Assembly (NCBI GenBank): GCA_043810595.1
Contig: JBDRNX010000021.1
Location: 1 to 23,651, forward strand
DNA: 23,651 nucleotides
Reading direction: 5' to 3'
Source: JAWABC01 sp043810595
GTDB taxonomy: Archaea > Nanobdellota > Nanobdellia > SCGC-AAA011-G17 > VGLX01
The position numbers were made by a program, and so were the translations under genes. The notes beneath the pieces were generated by a model. The model searched no databases, had not been told where the DNA came from, and saw nothing but the letters and a program-made list of their open reading frames with translations. Positions 1-11,600 of this stretch are shown here, piece by piece. How positions within the stretch are numbered: the first letter of the stretch is position 1; every line of letters starts with the position of its first letter.

Positions 1-1284
1 CGTAACTAAGCCCGCCTGCTTCATCTGCTTCTTCAGAGAAGAATCAACCTTCCTCGTCCTGACAAAGAACAGAGCAACGATCAAGCCGATTATGCTCAAA
101 CAGTTAGCCAAGCTGATAAGAGTAATTTTCCACCACTGCTCTCTAAATATTATGAAGCCGAGCAAAGCACCCAACAATATTGAAAGAAGAGCAACAACCA
201 CCAAAGCCTTCACTCCCCTATTAAGGTCGAAGTTGTTAACCAAAGAGGAAGCGTAGTAAACATCCGAAGGAGCACTGTCCTCAAACCACATGTCATCCGT
301 GAAAAACTTCGAAGGAGCGTCGATAATGGAAACGACCGTGTACTCGTTAGGAGTCTGAGTTGCCGGATACATCATCTTATCGTACATAGGTTCAGGGTAA
401 CGCACCGCTGAGGTCTTCATGTAGGTTGTTTTTGTAAATGGCTTAACACCTTCAGGCACCACAGGGGTGACATAGCCGTCGATATAGATCGTAGCAGGAA
501 CCTTCTCACTACCGTAAACGCTAGTCGGCAGCAATGGATAGTAAGGCTTGTCGGTCTTAAACATAACCTGAACACCAACATTCCTGTATTGGGGATAGTA
601 AGGAGGGGAACGCTCGATACTAGCTTCTTCTTCGATACCGTAGTAAATATTCTGAGGCTCGTTCAACCAACTGACAACAAAAGTGTAATCCTTATCCTTG
701 TAACTTTCCAAAACCCTGTAAGCCTCGAAAGGAACATCCAAACCCTTATTTGTGAGATAAGTCTTAATGTACCGGGGATCTTCTGCACCCAACAACTCTG
801 TTGTAATGCCATACTTCTCTATGTGCTCATAAACAACAACAGACTGACCGGTCTCGATGTCCATCCCTGCAGCAGCCTTTTCTGCAAGCCCATACATAGG
901 AGCGCCAACAGCAACGAACCTGAAAAGGAAAAACATCGGCCACACCTGGAAAGCAACAACCGACTCAAGCAAGTTGTCGATAACAGAACTGGCATAAGAC
1001 TTAACCTCCCTACCATAATAATGGGGAGTGTTGGGAAGAACATCAATAGCTACGTTACTGGCAGAAGAAGGCACGGGAAAAATCCAAGCAGCATCCTGAT
1101 CGTGAATGCTATCTAGCTGTATACCAAGAACCATCGTCTGCAGCTTGCTATCTTCCTTGTAGTTGATGTAAGCAAGCTGACCCCTCTCCATGACGTAATC
1201 GTTAGGCCTGATAATCATACCGTCTGCCAAAACCAAAGGCAGCAGAAACAAACAAAGCAAAAAAATTGAGATTAACTTTTTCAT
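1..1284 (-). CDS. DUF2330-like secreted/membrane protein (3' end beyond window)
   Basis: The reading frame is open from an ATG at 1284 to the left edge, 428 codons without a stop, so the C-terminus is missing. Seen: a hydrophobic signal peptide (residues 1-20), then DGMIIRP directly after the predicted cleavage site and a DAAWIFPVPS motif around residues 60-70. This pair (mature N-terminus starting with a DGM motif, then a W-[IV]-[FV]-PVP motif) is the hallmark of the DUF2330 family as I know it. Two membrane segments lie near the visible end (about 358-380 and 386-408), followed by a Lys/Arg-rich cytoplasmic tail. A strong Shine-Dalgarno (GGAGGT) sits 3-4 nt before the ATG, and the gene starts 15 bp after the upstream lipoprotein gene, so it is the third gene of an operon. 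The bulk is predicted to be extracellular. Function of the family is unknown to me; an envelope role is inferred. Confidence 0.75.
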   Translation of the reverse strand, partial: MKKLISIFLLCLFLLPLVLADGMIIRPNDYVMERGQLAYINYKEDSKLQTMVLGIQLDSIHDQDAAWIFPVPSSASNVAIDVLPNTPHYYGREVKSYASSVIDNLLESVVAFQVWPMFFLFRFVAVGAPMYGLAEKAAAGMDIETGQSVVVYEHIEKYGITTELLGAEDPRYIKTYLTNKGLDVPFEAYRVLESYKDKDYTFVVSWLNEPQNIYYGIEEEASIERSPPYYPQYRNVGVQVMFKTDKPYYPLLPTSVYGSEKVPATIYIDGYVTPVVPEGVKPFTKTTYMKTSAVRYPEPMYDKMMYPATQTPNEYTVVSIIDAPSKFFTDDMWFEDSAPSDVYYASSLVNNFDLNRGVKALVVVALLSILLGALLGFIIFREQWWKITLISLANCLSIIGLIVALFFVRTRKVDSSLKKQMKQAGLVT

Positions 1285-1299
1285 TTTACCTCCATACTT

Positions 1300-1941
1300 T
1301 CAATCTATACACAAACCGATACCCTTACCGTTCTCAACGATGTTGAAACAGCCAAAGTTCATCTTCCACTCAGGGCAATTACCGCTGATTGCGCCTATGG
1401 ACTCTGCAATGCAAATACCTGCCTCACAATTAGAACCATCAGTACAAAGCTTACCGCCGTCCTTCGTAGGAAGGTTACACCTCTCAACATCAGCCAAACC
1501 GAACAGACCCCACTCACCGCCTAAACTTGTGCACTGCTCCTCGTTAACTGGAACAGCAATTTTTTTGTCACCCGGCTTGCACTTACCCCTATAGTAATCC
1601 CACTCCTCACATTCTGTTCCGTCTACAAATTTACAAATGCCATACTGACCGTCAGGAGCGCTGATTATTTCCAACTTGTGACCTTGATTATTACAGTACT
1701 CAGAAGCGGGATTAGCAAGCTCACCCCCTGAACAGGAAAAATAACATTCTTTACTCTCTGTGTTCCACAACCACTCACCCTCACAAGCATCGTGAGGGGT
1801 ATCAACGTTTTTTTCAGCACAGCAGGTATTCCTCTGTTCAGGAGCCAAATCAGCACAAGCCCTGCTCTTGACACCCTGCTCACACCCAAATAAAAGAAAC
1901 GCTGAAAATAATACTAAAATCAAAATTAGTTCTTTCCTCAT
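1300..1941 (-). CDS. Cys-rich lipoprotein with DUF333 domain
   Basis: 213 residues. The N-terminus is a lipoprotein-type signal ending in LLFGC, so Cys20 is the likely lipidated residue and the protein should be tethered to the outer face of the cytoplasmic membrane. Residues about 76-123 (starting ANPASEYC, ending EEWDYYRGKC) match the DUF333 family pattern, found in bacterial 'putative hemolysin' type lipoproteins and in many archaea. It is flanked by two other Cys-rich segments: an N-terminal one around 29-70, and a C-terminal one from about 135 to 213 with a DGGK-C-x-D motif and a final GLCID. About 20 cysteines suggest disulfide stabilisation outside the cell. Its ATG overlaps the stop of the upstream regulator gene in an ATGA and has GGAG 6-7 nt upstream, indicating translational coupling. 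The molecular function is not known. Confidence 0.8.
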   Translation of the reverse strand: MRKELILILVLFSAFLLFGCEQGVKSRACADLAPEQRNTCCAEKNVDTPHDACEGEWLWNTESKECYFSCSGGELANPASEYCNNQGHKLEIISAPDGQYGICKFVDGTECEEWDYYRGKCKPGDKKIAVPVNEEQCTSLGGEWGLFGLADVERCNLPTKDGGKLCTDGSNCEAGICIAESIGAISGNCPEWKMNFGCFNIVENGKGIGLCID

Positions 1942-2558
1942 TTTTTTCTCCTAACAAAATATATTATCAAGTATATAATTATTGCGAAAACAGCACCGAG
2001 CAAAAACCAAACAGAGTAGTTGGAAAAAATAGTAGACCAAAAAGTTGGCTGAGCCAAAGTAACAACAGTCTGCTCAATGGCAGCTTCTTTCGCAGGAGCT
2101 TCAGCAGCTTCAGGGACACCAGTCCTCATCAAATCTCCAGCACCCTGACTAATGGCAAGAGGGGCATTAACCCTGTTCGAAACAAAATGTATCACAGCAG
2201 CTGCAGCGAGAGAAATAAGGGCAACTGGGATGAGGGACTTAATAGCAGAGGTAACCTTAGCGCCTTTGGGGGCGATAACAATCAGCTTCTTCGCTATCGT
2301 GTAAATGTTCACCTTGTTGCCCTTATCGCTCCAATAAAAATCCTTAACCTCAATAAGATTATTCTTCAAAAGATGCTGAACGTTGTAATGAACCGTGGAA
2401 GGAGGAAGACCAAGGGCCTTAGATATGTCAGATTCAGAAGCTTCTTTTTCTGAAAGGAAAGAGAGGATCCTGCGGGAGGTATCGTTACTTATAACGTTAG
2501 CCAAATCCTTGGACTTCTCATCCTCCAAAGAAACTATGATAAACTTTTCCGAAGGCAT
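1938..2558 (-). CDS. Membrane-anchored winged-helix transcriptional regulator (ArsR/MarR-like)
   Basis: 206 residues. Residues about 17-90 form a winged helix-turn-helix: helix 1 DLANVISNDTSRRILSFLSE, helix-turn-helix SESDISKALGLPPSTVHYNV with recognition helix around 52-65, and a wing ending near residue 88. Two membrane segments follow (about 108-126 and 181-202), the second ending in Arg-Arg-Lys-Lys. This puts the DNA-binding domain and C-terminus in the cytoplasm and a ~55-residue Ala/Pro/Glu-rich loop outside. Such one-component, membrane-tethered regulators are common in archaea. It is the first gene of the operon with the DUF333 lipoprotein (4-bp overlap) and the DUF2330-like protein, so it probably senses or controls their envelope process. 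A TATA box at 2581-2588 places transcription start at the ATG (leaderless), and a 9-bp-arm inverted repeat at 2597-2620 is a candidate operator for autoregulation. Confidence 0.82.
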   Translation of the reverse strand: MPSEKFIIVSLEDEKSKDLANVISNDTSRRILSFLSEKEASESDISKALGLPPSTVHYNVQHLLKNNLIEVKDFYWSDKGNKVNIYTIAKKLIVIAPKGAKVTSAIKSLIPVALISLAAAAVIHFVSNRVNAPLAISQGAGDLMRTGVPEAAEAPAKEAAIEQTVVTLAQPTFWSTIFSNYSVWFLLGAVFAIIIYLIIYFVRRKK

Positions 2559-2580
2559 GAAAAATAAGGGGCGGGGGGTG

Positions 2581-2588
2581 TATTTAAA
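2581..2588 (-). promoter_or_regulatory. TATA box of the regulator-lipoprotein-DUF2330 operon
   Basis: Read on the minus strand as TTTAAATA. Its centre is 26-27 bp upstream of the ATG at 2558, the archaeal spacing to the transcription start, so the mRNA is predicted to be leaderless. No Shine-Dalgarno precedes this ATG, which agrees. Confidence 0.6.
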
Positions 2589-2596
2589 GGTTTTTT

Positions 2597-2620
2597 TAGC
2601 TTCAAACAGGATTGAAGCTA
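2597..2620. promoter_or_regulatory. Inverted repeat, candidate operator upstream of the operon
   Basis: A perfect inverted repeat, TAGCTTCAA, 6-nt spacer, TTGAAGCTA, lies just upstream of the TATA/BRE region of the regulator operon and 13 bp past the stop of the giant surface-protein gene. Relative to the predicted transcription start it spans about -39 to -62. A dimeric winged-helix protein would bind such a site; the regulator encoded next to it is the obvious candidate (inference). As RNA it could also fold as a hairpin at the 3' end of the giant gene's transcript, but on the minus strand it is followed by A residues, not the U-tract expected of a terminator. Confidence 0.55.
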
Positions 2621-2632
2621 TTCAACATAGAA

Positions 2633-5600
2633 TCATTTCTTATCCTTTTTAACCTTATCAATCGTCTTTTTTATTAACTCTTTCGGCCACCCTTGCTTCG
2701 ATGCAGCGTCTAGTATAGCTTTTTCAGTGTAACCTTCCTTTAGCTTTCTTCTTATTAAATCATTGATAAAAGCACTTTTGTGAGCATCTCCTTTTAAAAC
2801 AAGTTTTTGCTTAGGAGGCTTACTCTTCAGTAAGAAGAAAACCACCAATGCAATTAATACAAAAATAGCAAGTGCAACAACCGTGGTTTTGGTTATTAAA
2901 TGCCCACCCCCTTCATCAATTTCCTTCACTTGAGGGGCTTCTGAACCCTCCTCTTGAGCGGGAGTTTCTTCCTCATTCCCAACTGAAGGCACAGTTAATG
3001 ATTCTTCTTTCACCTTAACACCGATAGAGAAATAAGAAAGGCCCTCGGATTCGGCCTCATAGTAGTAATAATCTTTATCGTACGTAGTTACCCTCGTGGG
3101 CAAGGCAGTCCACCCTTCCTCAAACCTCAAAAGACTAACCTCATTAAAAAGAACTCCGTTTTCAATAAGCCATAATCTTGATACTCTGAAAACTATCAAA
3201 ACCTTACTTATATCCTCCTTGTTCACGTTTGTAGTTATCTCAAGATAAGAATAAACCCCCCCCTTCGGCAGCGGTAACAAACTAGGTTTAACCTCAAATT
3301 TTTCAACAGTAACAGAAGAACTGCCAGCGTTATTTCTGAAAGAGAGAATTACGCTCTTAACCTCACCAGGTTTTGTAAAGTCAAAACTATAAGAAGCTCC
3401 AGCCTTAGATCCCACTATTGTCAATGTCTCTTTCAAACCAGTCGTTGAAACGCCCATACTGCTACCCCCTCCTCCCCCTCCACCTGAAGGTTGCTGCTGA
3501 CACTGGCCACAATCCTGAGGACAGGTATTACAATTCTCATCATTCTTACAAGTACCGTCACCACAGTAAGGACCCTCTTCCACATAATACTCAGTAAAAT
3601 GATCAACCTCAAATGTGAGGGTTCCTTCAGAATAATTAATCACCCTGCATAGGTTGGGAGGACACGGAGAGCCATCTTTATAGACAACAGGGTTAACAAA
3701 AGAAAGGTTGTAAAGGTGCAGTGTAGCAGACTCATTTAGCTCAGGCAGAACTGTAGAATTTATAAATACCTTATTGAAATAAATCATGGTGTAATAATCC
3801 AAATCTAAACTCTTAGTGAACTTCACAAATTTGTTAAAGACTATCTTACCGTATTCTTTTCTCTCCAGCAACATATCTTTTATGCCTTCAGACAGATTCT
3901 CTTTGGAGAAATTAGTTGTTGAACCATCATAATACTTTGTTTTTATAACAATATTACCATAACATCCAGCAACATCCTCATCTATGTAACCGTCACAATC
4001 ATCATCTATATCGTTACAAGACTCGGTTGCGCTTGGCTTTATCTTACGGTTTTTATCGTCACAGTCTGTTCCCCCACACAACATATCATCGTAACCATCT
4101 TTATCCTTGTCTATGCAAGCTGTAACAAACGTATAGTCGCCCGACAAGCCCTCATTTCCCGACCCATCAACAGATCTCACTCTAAAATGATAAGCTGTTG
4201 AAGTTTCGAGATTCGTAAGTTTAATAGAATGCGAAGTATCAAGTTTATTTTCTTCCTTTGTTTTTGAAGTGTAAGAAGTGGTTAAACCATACTCTACTTG
4301 AGAAGTAGAGGGCTCATCAGTAACCCATGTAATCTCTGCGGAATCATACGTTATGTCGGATGACTGTACAGAAGCTATTATAGGTGGAGTTTTGTCTAAA
4401 GCCAAACATGAATTACCCTTCCAAAAACAGCCTAAACCACAATTATCAATTTCACAAACTGTTCTGTCAGTATAATCCTGACAAGTGATACCAGAACAGC
4501 TTAAACAACTATTAGCCAGTAAACCATCTACAAAATAACAACCCTCTGTAATAGAATAACACTCCACATCATCACAAACATTAAACAACCCCCCACCACA
4601 ATCAGAACACAAACCCCACAACGAAAGCGAACACTGCTCAGAACAACAACTAGAACTATCAGAAGCAACCAAACCCACACCAGGACATAACTCCCCTTCG
4701 GAACACACAAACCCACCCTGCTGAGAACAACTCAAACAATCAGCAACGTTATCACAATCCTCATCAACACCATTACAATAAATTTCTTGCTTAGGCAAAG
4801 GACAATCCGACCACTTACCATCCACACACACTTCATTTCCATCCGCACAAATGCCGTAATGCGATATGCTACAAGACCTGACCAAATCCTCATCAATCTG
4901 ATCATTACAATTATCATCTACATTATTACAGAGCTCTGTAGCACCTGGATTTATATTTGAATCCTTATCATTACAATCACCACAACTTACTGAATAACCA
5001 TCACCATCACCATCCACCTCACAAGTAGGACCACAAACATTACTCGTACACATCTTTAAAGCCGAACAAACATTAGGCACACTAACAGGATACAACGTAA
5101 ACACATTAACACCACAACTCAAACCACAACTTGAAGTTGGACAAACCGTAGCAGCACAATCCGCATTTTGTGTATTACCATAAGTTTCTGAACCCGCAGA
5201 ATTACAACTACAACAAACACCACAATCCTTGCCCTGAGAAGAACAAGCACCCCAATTACCATTAGCATTACAAGTTTGAGTACCTACACAACTACCAGTT
5301 CCACAACTCTGAGTCTGACCATAGAGACAAGCACAACCCTCATCAGTCTTATTATCACAATCATCATCAATTCCATTGCATAAACCACTTGACTTTTCAT
5401 TTATATCTGGTGGATGAACTTTTGGATTATTATCATTACAATCTCCACAAGTTGGTGAATACTTATCATTATCTTTGTCTATTTCACATGTTGTTATACA
5501 AGAGTTATTTGTACATGTTTTTAATGCTGAACAAGTATTTGCTACATTTAACGGATAAAATGTAAATATATTAGCACCACAACTCAAACCACAACTTGAA

Positions 5601-8600
5601 GTTGGACAAACCGTAGCAGCACAATCCGCATTTTGTGTATTACCATAAGTTTCTGAACCCGCAGAATTACAACTACAACAAACACCACAATCCTTGCCCT
5701 GAGAAGAACAAGCAGTAGAATACAAACCAGAACACACTAACTCACCCAAACAATCACCAACCCCACAATCAGCACCAACATCATAACCATTCGAATCAAA
5801 ACCGTCACAATCATAATCAATATTATCACCACACGTCTCTGTTACCCCGGGATGAATATCCTTGTTATTATCATTACAATCTCCACTCTTAGTCACGTAA
5901 CCACCTGGCAAACCACATGCCCTCTTTGTTACCAACAAACTACCATAACCATCCCCATCCAACTCTTGATAATAAGTCGTATAAAGCTCATCACCCATAC
6001 CGTTACAATTATCATCCACACCATTACAAATTTCAACCACACCAGGCCTTATATTTGGATCAGCATCATTACAGTCAGGTAAACCACAACCAACCTTAGT
6101 CTGATTATACCCATCATTATCATTATCAACACAACTCACACATTTACCACCATCCCAAGCACAACCAACAAATTTACAATTATTCCTAACACAACTTGTC
6201 TCATCACTATAATCCTCACAACTAACACCAGAACAGCTCAAACAACTATTAGCCAGTAAACCATCTACAAAATAACAACCCTCTGTAATAGAATAACACT
6301 CCACATCATCACAAACATTAAACAACCCCTCACCACAATCAGAACACAAACCCCACAACGAAAGCGAACACTGCTCAGAACAACAACTAGAACTATCAGA
6401 AGCAACCAAACCCACACCAGGACAATACTCACCACCTGAACATATATCACCACCCTGCTGAGAACAAGTAGGGGGCACATTAGTCTCGGGTTTAATTACC
6501 ACTTGATCAAGCAATGTAGCAACTTCCCTACCATAAAAAGTAAAAGTATGCAAACCAGGCGAAAGATCCCACACCATAGGATCAAACTCGGACCAAGTGT
6601 AATTTCCATTAGGACCCCTAAGACTTACACTATCCCAAGTAAAAACATTAGTTTCAACGGTGTCAAAAACATAAGCATCATTACCCTGTGCAAGTTCACC
6701 ACCTAAACCAATATAAAATGAATTTTGACCATCATTCTGAGCAAGAACCCTAACATCCATCCTATAACCCCCACCCTCTTGAATATCAAACGTAAAACTC
6801 ACCGAACCCTGCTCTTCCACCGAAGTACTCACATACACCCCCTCAGAAGCGAGACTATCAAAGCCTACACCCAGGGGAGAAACTAAGGTACCATCTTCAG
6901 CCTCTACATACTCCTCAGACAAGAAATACTGCTGAGCTGCACAAGTATCACAACATACCTGTACTCCACAATCCGAATCATATTCTGGGTGGGAACCGGA
7001 CTGACAGGATGAGCAACAGGAGCCTCCTATAGAAGAGCATGTCTGTGGCGGAAGCTGACACAACCCAGCCGAGCACGTTTCCCCGCTGTTGCAGTTTGCG
7101 GAGCTACCCCACTCCAAACAAGAATCCGAATCATAATTCCCGCATGTCCTGTAGGAAGTAGAGGAAGTGCATTCACTTAGGCCGCTGGAAGTGCACTCGT
7201 CTGTGCAGGTTGAAAAGTATTCATACGCACCAATATCATAGGCCGAGCCTTGGGGTCTTGAAACGCCATCGTAATCGTTTGTAACTAGGAATCCTAGATT
7301 ATATCCAGTGTTAATGGCGGGAGAAATTAATTGCAAGCGATAATCTCCGCTGCCTGGATTGACGAATTTCGGGTCAACCTTCCAAAGATCATGAACTGGC
7401 GGAGGATTTTTACATATGTAATCTCCTATCCTAAAACAGTCTGGGGTTGATCCATCGGAATTAAAGGCCAGATTATAATCAATATCTTGGCCGGTCATAT
7501 CACCCGTAGAAACAATTGTATGGTATGGCTGATCATAAAATATATTGTTTTTAACAATTGAATAGGGCGCGTTAGCCAATCCTATGGCACAAGGCCAAAA
7601 TTGATTAAAAGAAAGACTGTTGACCCAGATGTTGTTATAGATATACAAATGATTGGCCCCTGCCTGTCCTCCGGTATTAATTCCGCAATAAGTCTTAAAT
7701 ATGTTGTTTCGGATTATCAGATTATTAGCCATGCCGTCTAGCATAAAACCATGGCCATTTTCATTGGCGGCCTGACTTTGGAGAATATCGCAAAGGTTTT
7801 GTTCAAAAGTGATATTTTGCGCTGCTTCATTGTAGGTGCCTGCCCAAGTTTGGAAACAATCTATATGCGGGTTGTCATTATAGTCACCAATTTCAGGATT
7901 GATACCTGCGGGTCCGAACTTAATATCATGAATGTAGTTTTTTCTGAATATATGGCCTGAACCAAAAAACCTCATGCCATCCGCATCCAAACCGCCAACA
8001 GCCGGATAATTCGGGCAGCCGGGTCCTTCAGCTGCCATCACATTAGGATGACACTGGACCGTATTCCATACTTCATTGTTCTCAATTAAATTATTTCTGC
8101 CAGCAACATCAATCCCCACCATTTCATTTCGGTACAACCGATTATTTCTAATAATACAGTCGCGAGTTACTGTTTGGGTATTGTCAGAAGGTGACCCTGC
8201 TAACGTTATTCCATTCAAAGCACAGTCATGGATATAGTTATCCTCAACCACAACATTGTTCCCCAAAACATATACACCTGAGCTAACATCAGCATGCCAT
8301 CTCACATAGTCCGTATTGGCGATTTCAAAGCTCTTGACAGTAATATAATTTGCAATAATTTTAAATCCTTTCATTACCACGGTTCCTTGGGCTTGATAAA
8401 TAATTGGAGCGCTTGAACTGCCTGATTTTGTCACTTGAACCCGTTCATTATACAACCCGGCATCAACAATCGTTGTGTCACCTGCCACCATAGTGTTGGC
8501 GGCTTTTTGTATTGTTCTCCAAGGCTGAGACTGAGTTCCGGGGTTGGTGTCGCTGCCTGTTGTAGAGGCATAGTAAGTCTTCAGTCCAGATGATGTAGTA

Positions 8601-11600
8601 GCAAAAGTGTAGTCTGCTGATGTTGCTAGGTTGCCAGCAACGTCTCGTGACTTGATCCTGTAATGATAATTCGTGCCAACGGAAAGGCCTGACAAGGATT
8701 GGGAATGAGAAGTTACCTTCGCCGTGTTAAGAGCCGTTTGGCTGCCATAGCTCGTTGTCGTACCATACTCCACCTGCGTGTCCGAAGCTTCGTTAGTTAT
8801 CCAGGTGATTGTGGCACTGCTCGACGTGATAGAAGAAGCTGAGACTGACGAGATGGTTGGAGGAGTGGTGTCCGCAGGAGCTCCTTGATATTCGTAAGCC
8901 CCAAGGTCAGGCGCTGCGCCAGAATACGGCAGGCCAACGTTTACTCCCTTGTCAATAGCTGGCGAAGTTGACTGCAAATGAAAATCATGGTTTGCCGCAC
9001 TCACAAACTTTGGATCCTGGCCGTAGTTGCGCATGGTAGGCTGGTCATTAGTGTTGGTATAGGCGAGATTATTTTGAATTACGAGACCAGTGTTTTGCTC
9101 ATTAAGTATCGTGTCGTAGTTTGCATACACAGTGTTATGCAATACGTTGCAAGATGTACATTGGCTAACCCACAACGCGTAAGTATTGCTGTCAGCCGTA
9201 GTAACATCCCATATAACATTATTCCTTATGGTAATATAATCTGATGCCCTTACCGTACTGTCAACCTTTATGCCGTAAGATATAGGGGGATAACCTGAAG
9301 CCGGAGAACCCTTCCAGTCATCATGAATCCGGTTGTCATAGACAGTTGCATAACTCACTCCAGGAAGATAAATCCCGCATTTGCAATCATAAATATCGTT
9401 GCCAAAAATCGTAAGGTTCTGATTGTTCACAGAACCAGGGTACGTGTCGATTCCATTATGATAAAAACCATGAATCGTATTATTGCTTATTACCACATTT
9501 TTAACACCGCCAGTTAATCTCATGCTGTTGTGCAAACCATCATAGATATGGTTGTTCTTAATTGTGACTTGGCTAACTTTCCCCAGTACATTTCGACTGT
9601 TAACTTCGATAAGCATATAACCTACATAGCTGTTTTTATGAATCACATTATTCTGGATAGTCACCCCTATGGAAGTGCCAGTCTCGCTGTCGATGTTCAG
9701 GCACACCTTTCCTACGTTGGTTATTTCCAGGTTTTCAATCGTGATCCACCTCTTGCCATCAACTTCCACTAAGCCAGACCAGTGTTCCCGATTACCTCCG
9801 TCAAATTTAGGAAGGTTGCCTGTCCCGTAGGCGCCAAAGGTAATAACATTTCCCTGCGTACCGCTAGAAGGGACATACAATGGCTCATTGACCCAAGTAT
9901 CCCCGCTCTTAAAAAGAATCTTGTCCCCAGGCTGAAAAGATATAGAATTAACCTTAGCAATGGTTTTCCACGGAGTGGATTGGGAAAGTCCGTTATTAGA
10001 GTCGCTGCCGCTAGTGGAAACATAATAAGTCTTAGCACCAGAAATAGTACTAGTATATTCGTAAGCTCCGATATCGTAAGCAGAACCCTGAGGACGAGAA
10101 ACCCCATCATAATCATCAGTAACAGAAGAAACAGTAACACCCGCATCTATAGTTGGACTAGTAGACAAAAGACTGTAATCACCTTGGGAAGGATTTACGA
10201 ATTGAGGATCTACCCCCCATTTATCATGGGCAGCAGCAGTACCTAAGGGAGTTACACCATCACTTCTATAAGCTAAGTTGTAATCTTTATCGAGACCGCT
10301 AGAAGAATAAACATATACCGGATAGAAATGGTAATTGTAAAAGATATTATTCTTGACGGTGCAATAGGAAGCACTTTCCAGGGAGATTCCAGTCGGCCAG
10401 CAAGTGCTACCAACACTGCATTTACCTAACCAAAGGTCAGGGTACCCTACAAAATCGTTATTGACAAAAGTTAAATGATGGTTACCACCCCCTCCAGTGT
10501 TTATGCCGCCGTAACCTACAAAGATATTATTCTTAAATGTCAGATAGCTTGCATATTCTAGCATCACTGCATACATCATCAAGTTGAGATTCTCACACCT
10601 GTTTCTCTCAAAAAGGATGTTTTTTGCTTCTTCATAGCCCGAACCCTTCCAGGTCTGGAAGCAATCTATGTGGGGGCCATAACCCTTGTTTTCAGGGTCA
10701 TTTATATCTATATCATGGATGTAATTGCCCCTTATTATGTGGCCCGTTCCGAAAAATCTTATCCCATCAGCATCCCCCTCACAGTTAGTGGGAGTATGAT
10801 AAGCGACAGAACCCCAAACTTCATTATTCTCAACAATGTTGTTTGTTCCATGTACCTCAATCCCAACCATACCGTTTTTATAAGCACGGTTATTCCTTAC
10901 TATACACTCGCTGGTTGCTGAATCAAGTTTTATCCCCCCTCTAGGGCTGTAATAAGCATAGTTATCCTCAATTATACAATTGTCTCCTGAAACAAAGATT
11001 CCCACGTTGTTAGAACTCCAGGTACATGCCGTGGCTGTGACTGTAAACCCTTTTATTTTTATATAATTTCCGCTTACCTCGAATCCCTGGGTTTGCACAT
11101 TACCATTTGCTGTGAAGCTTACCATATCTCCAGAATCTCCGGACATAGTAACAGTCACCCTTTCATTATAGGTTCCAGCATTGACTATTACAGTATCCCC
11201 AGCTATCATAGTGTTGGCAGCCTTCTGAATAGTACGCCAAGGCTGAGCCTGAGTACCAGGATTACTATCACTTCCGCTAGTGGAAACATAGTAAGTCTTG
11301 GGACCGAAAGTAGTACCAGTATATTCATAAGCCCCCATATCATAAGCTGATCCTTGTGGCCTTAAAATTCCTTCAATGTCATCAGAAATCCCCACGTTTA
11401 TTCCATTATCAATTGCAGAACTGCCACTCTGTAAATGAAAATCTTCGATTCCCTCACCTGTGTTCACAAAATTGGGATCTCCTGTCTGGTCATTTGCTCC
11501 TGTGCAGGTAGATGAACCACTACCGTATTTGACATTATAATCACAAGTGATTCCACTTGTTGAATCTATGGGATTTCCAGCAATATTGCTGAAGATGTTA

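Noticed and set aside
589..1116. Plus-strand ORF of 175 codons
   Set aside because: It is antisense to the open DUF2330-like frame (1-1284 minus), which has a signal peptide, a Shine-Dalgarno and family motifs.
2597..2620. Inverted repeat as intrinsic terminator of the giant gene
   Set aside because: On the minus strand the hairpin is followed by A residues, not T, and archaeal termination relies on T-tracts. An operator is more likely.
4492..6424. CRISPR-like or other regularly spaced array
   Set aside because: The repeats are long, few, in the coding frame and unevenly spaced; they encode protein modules.
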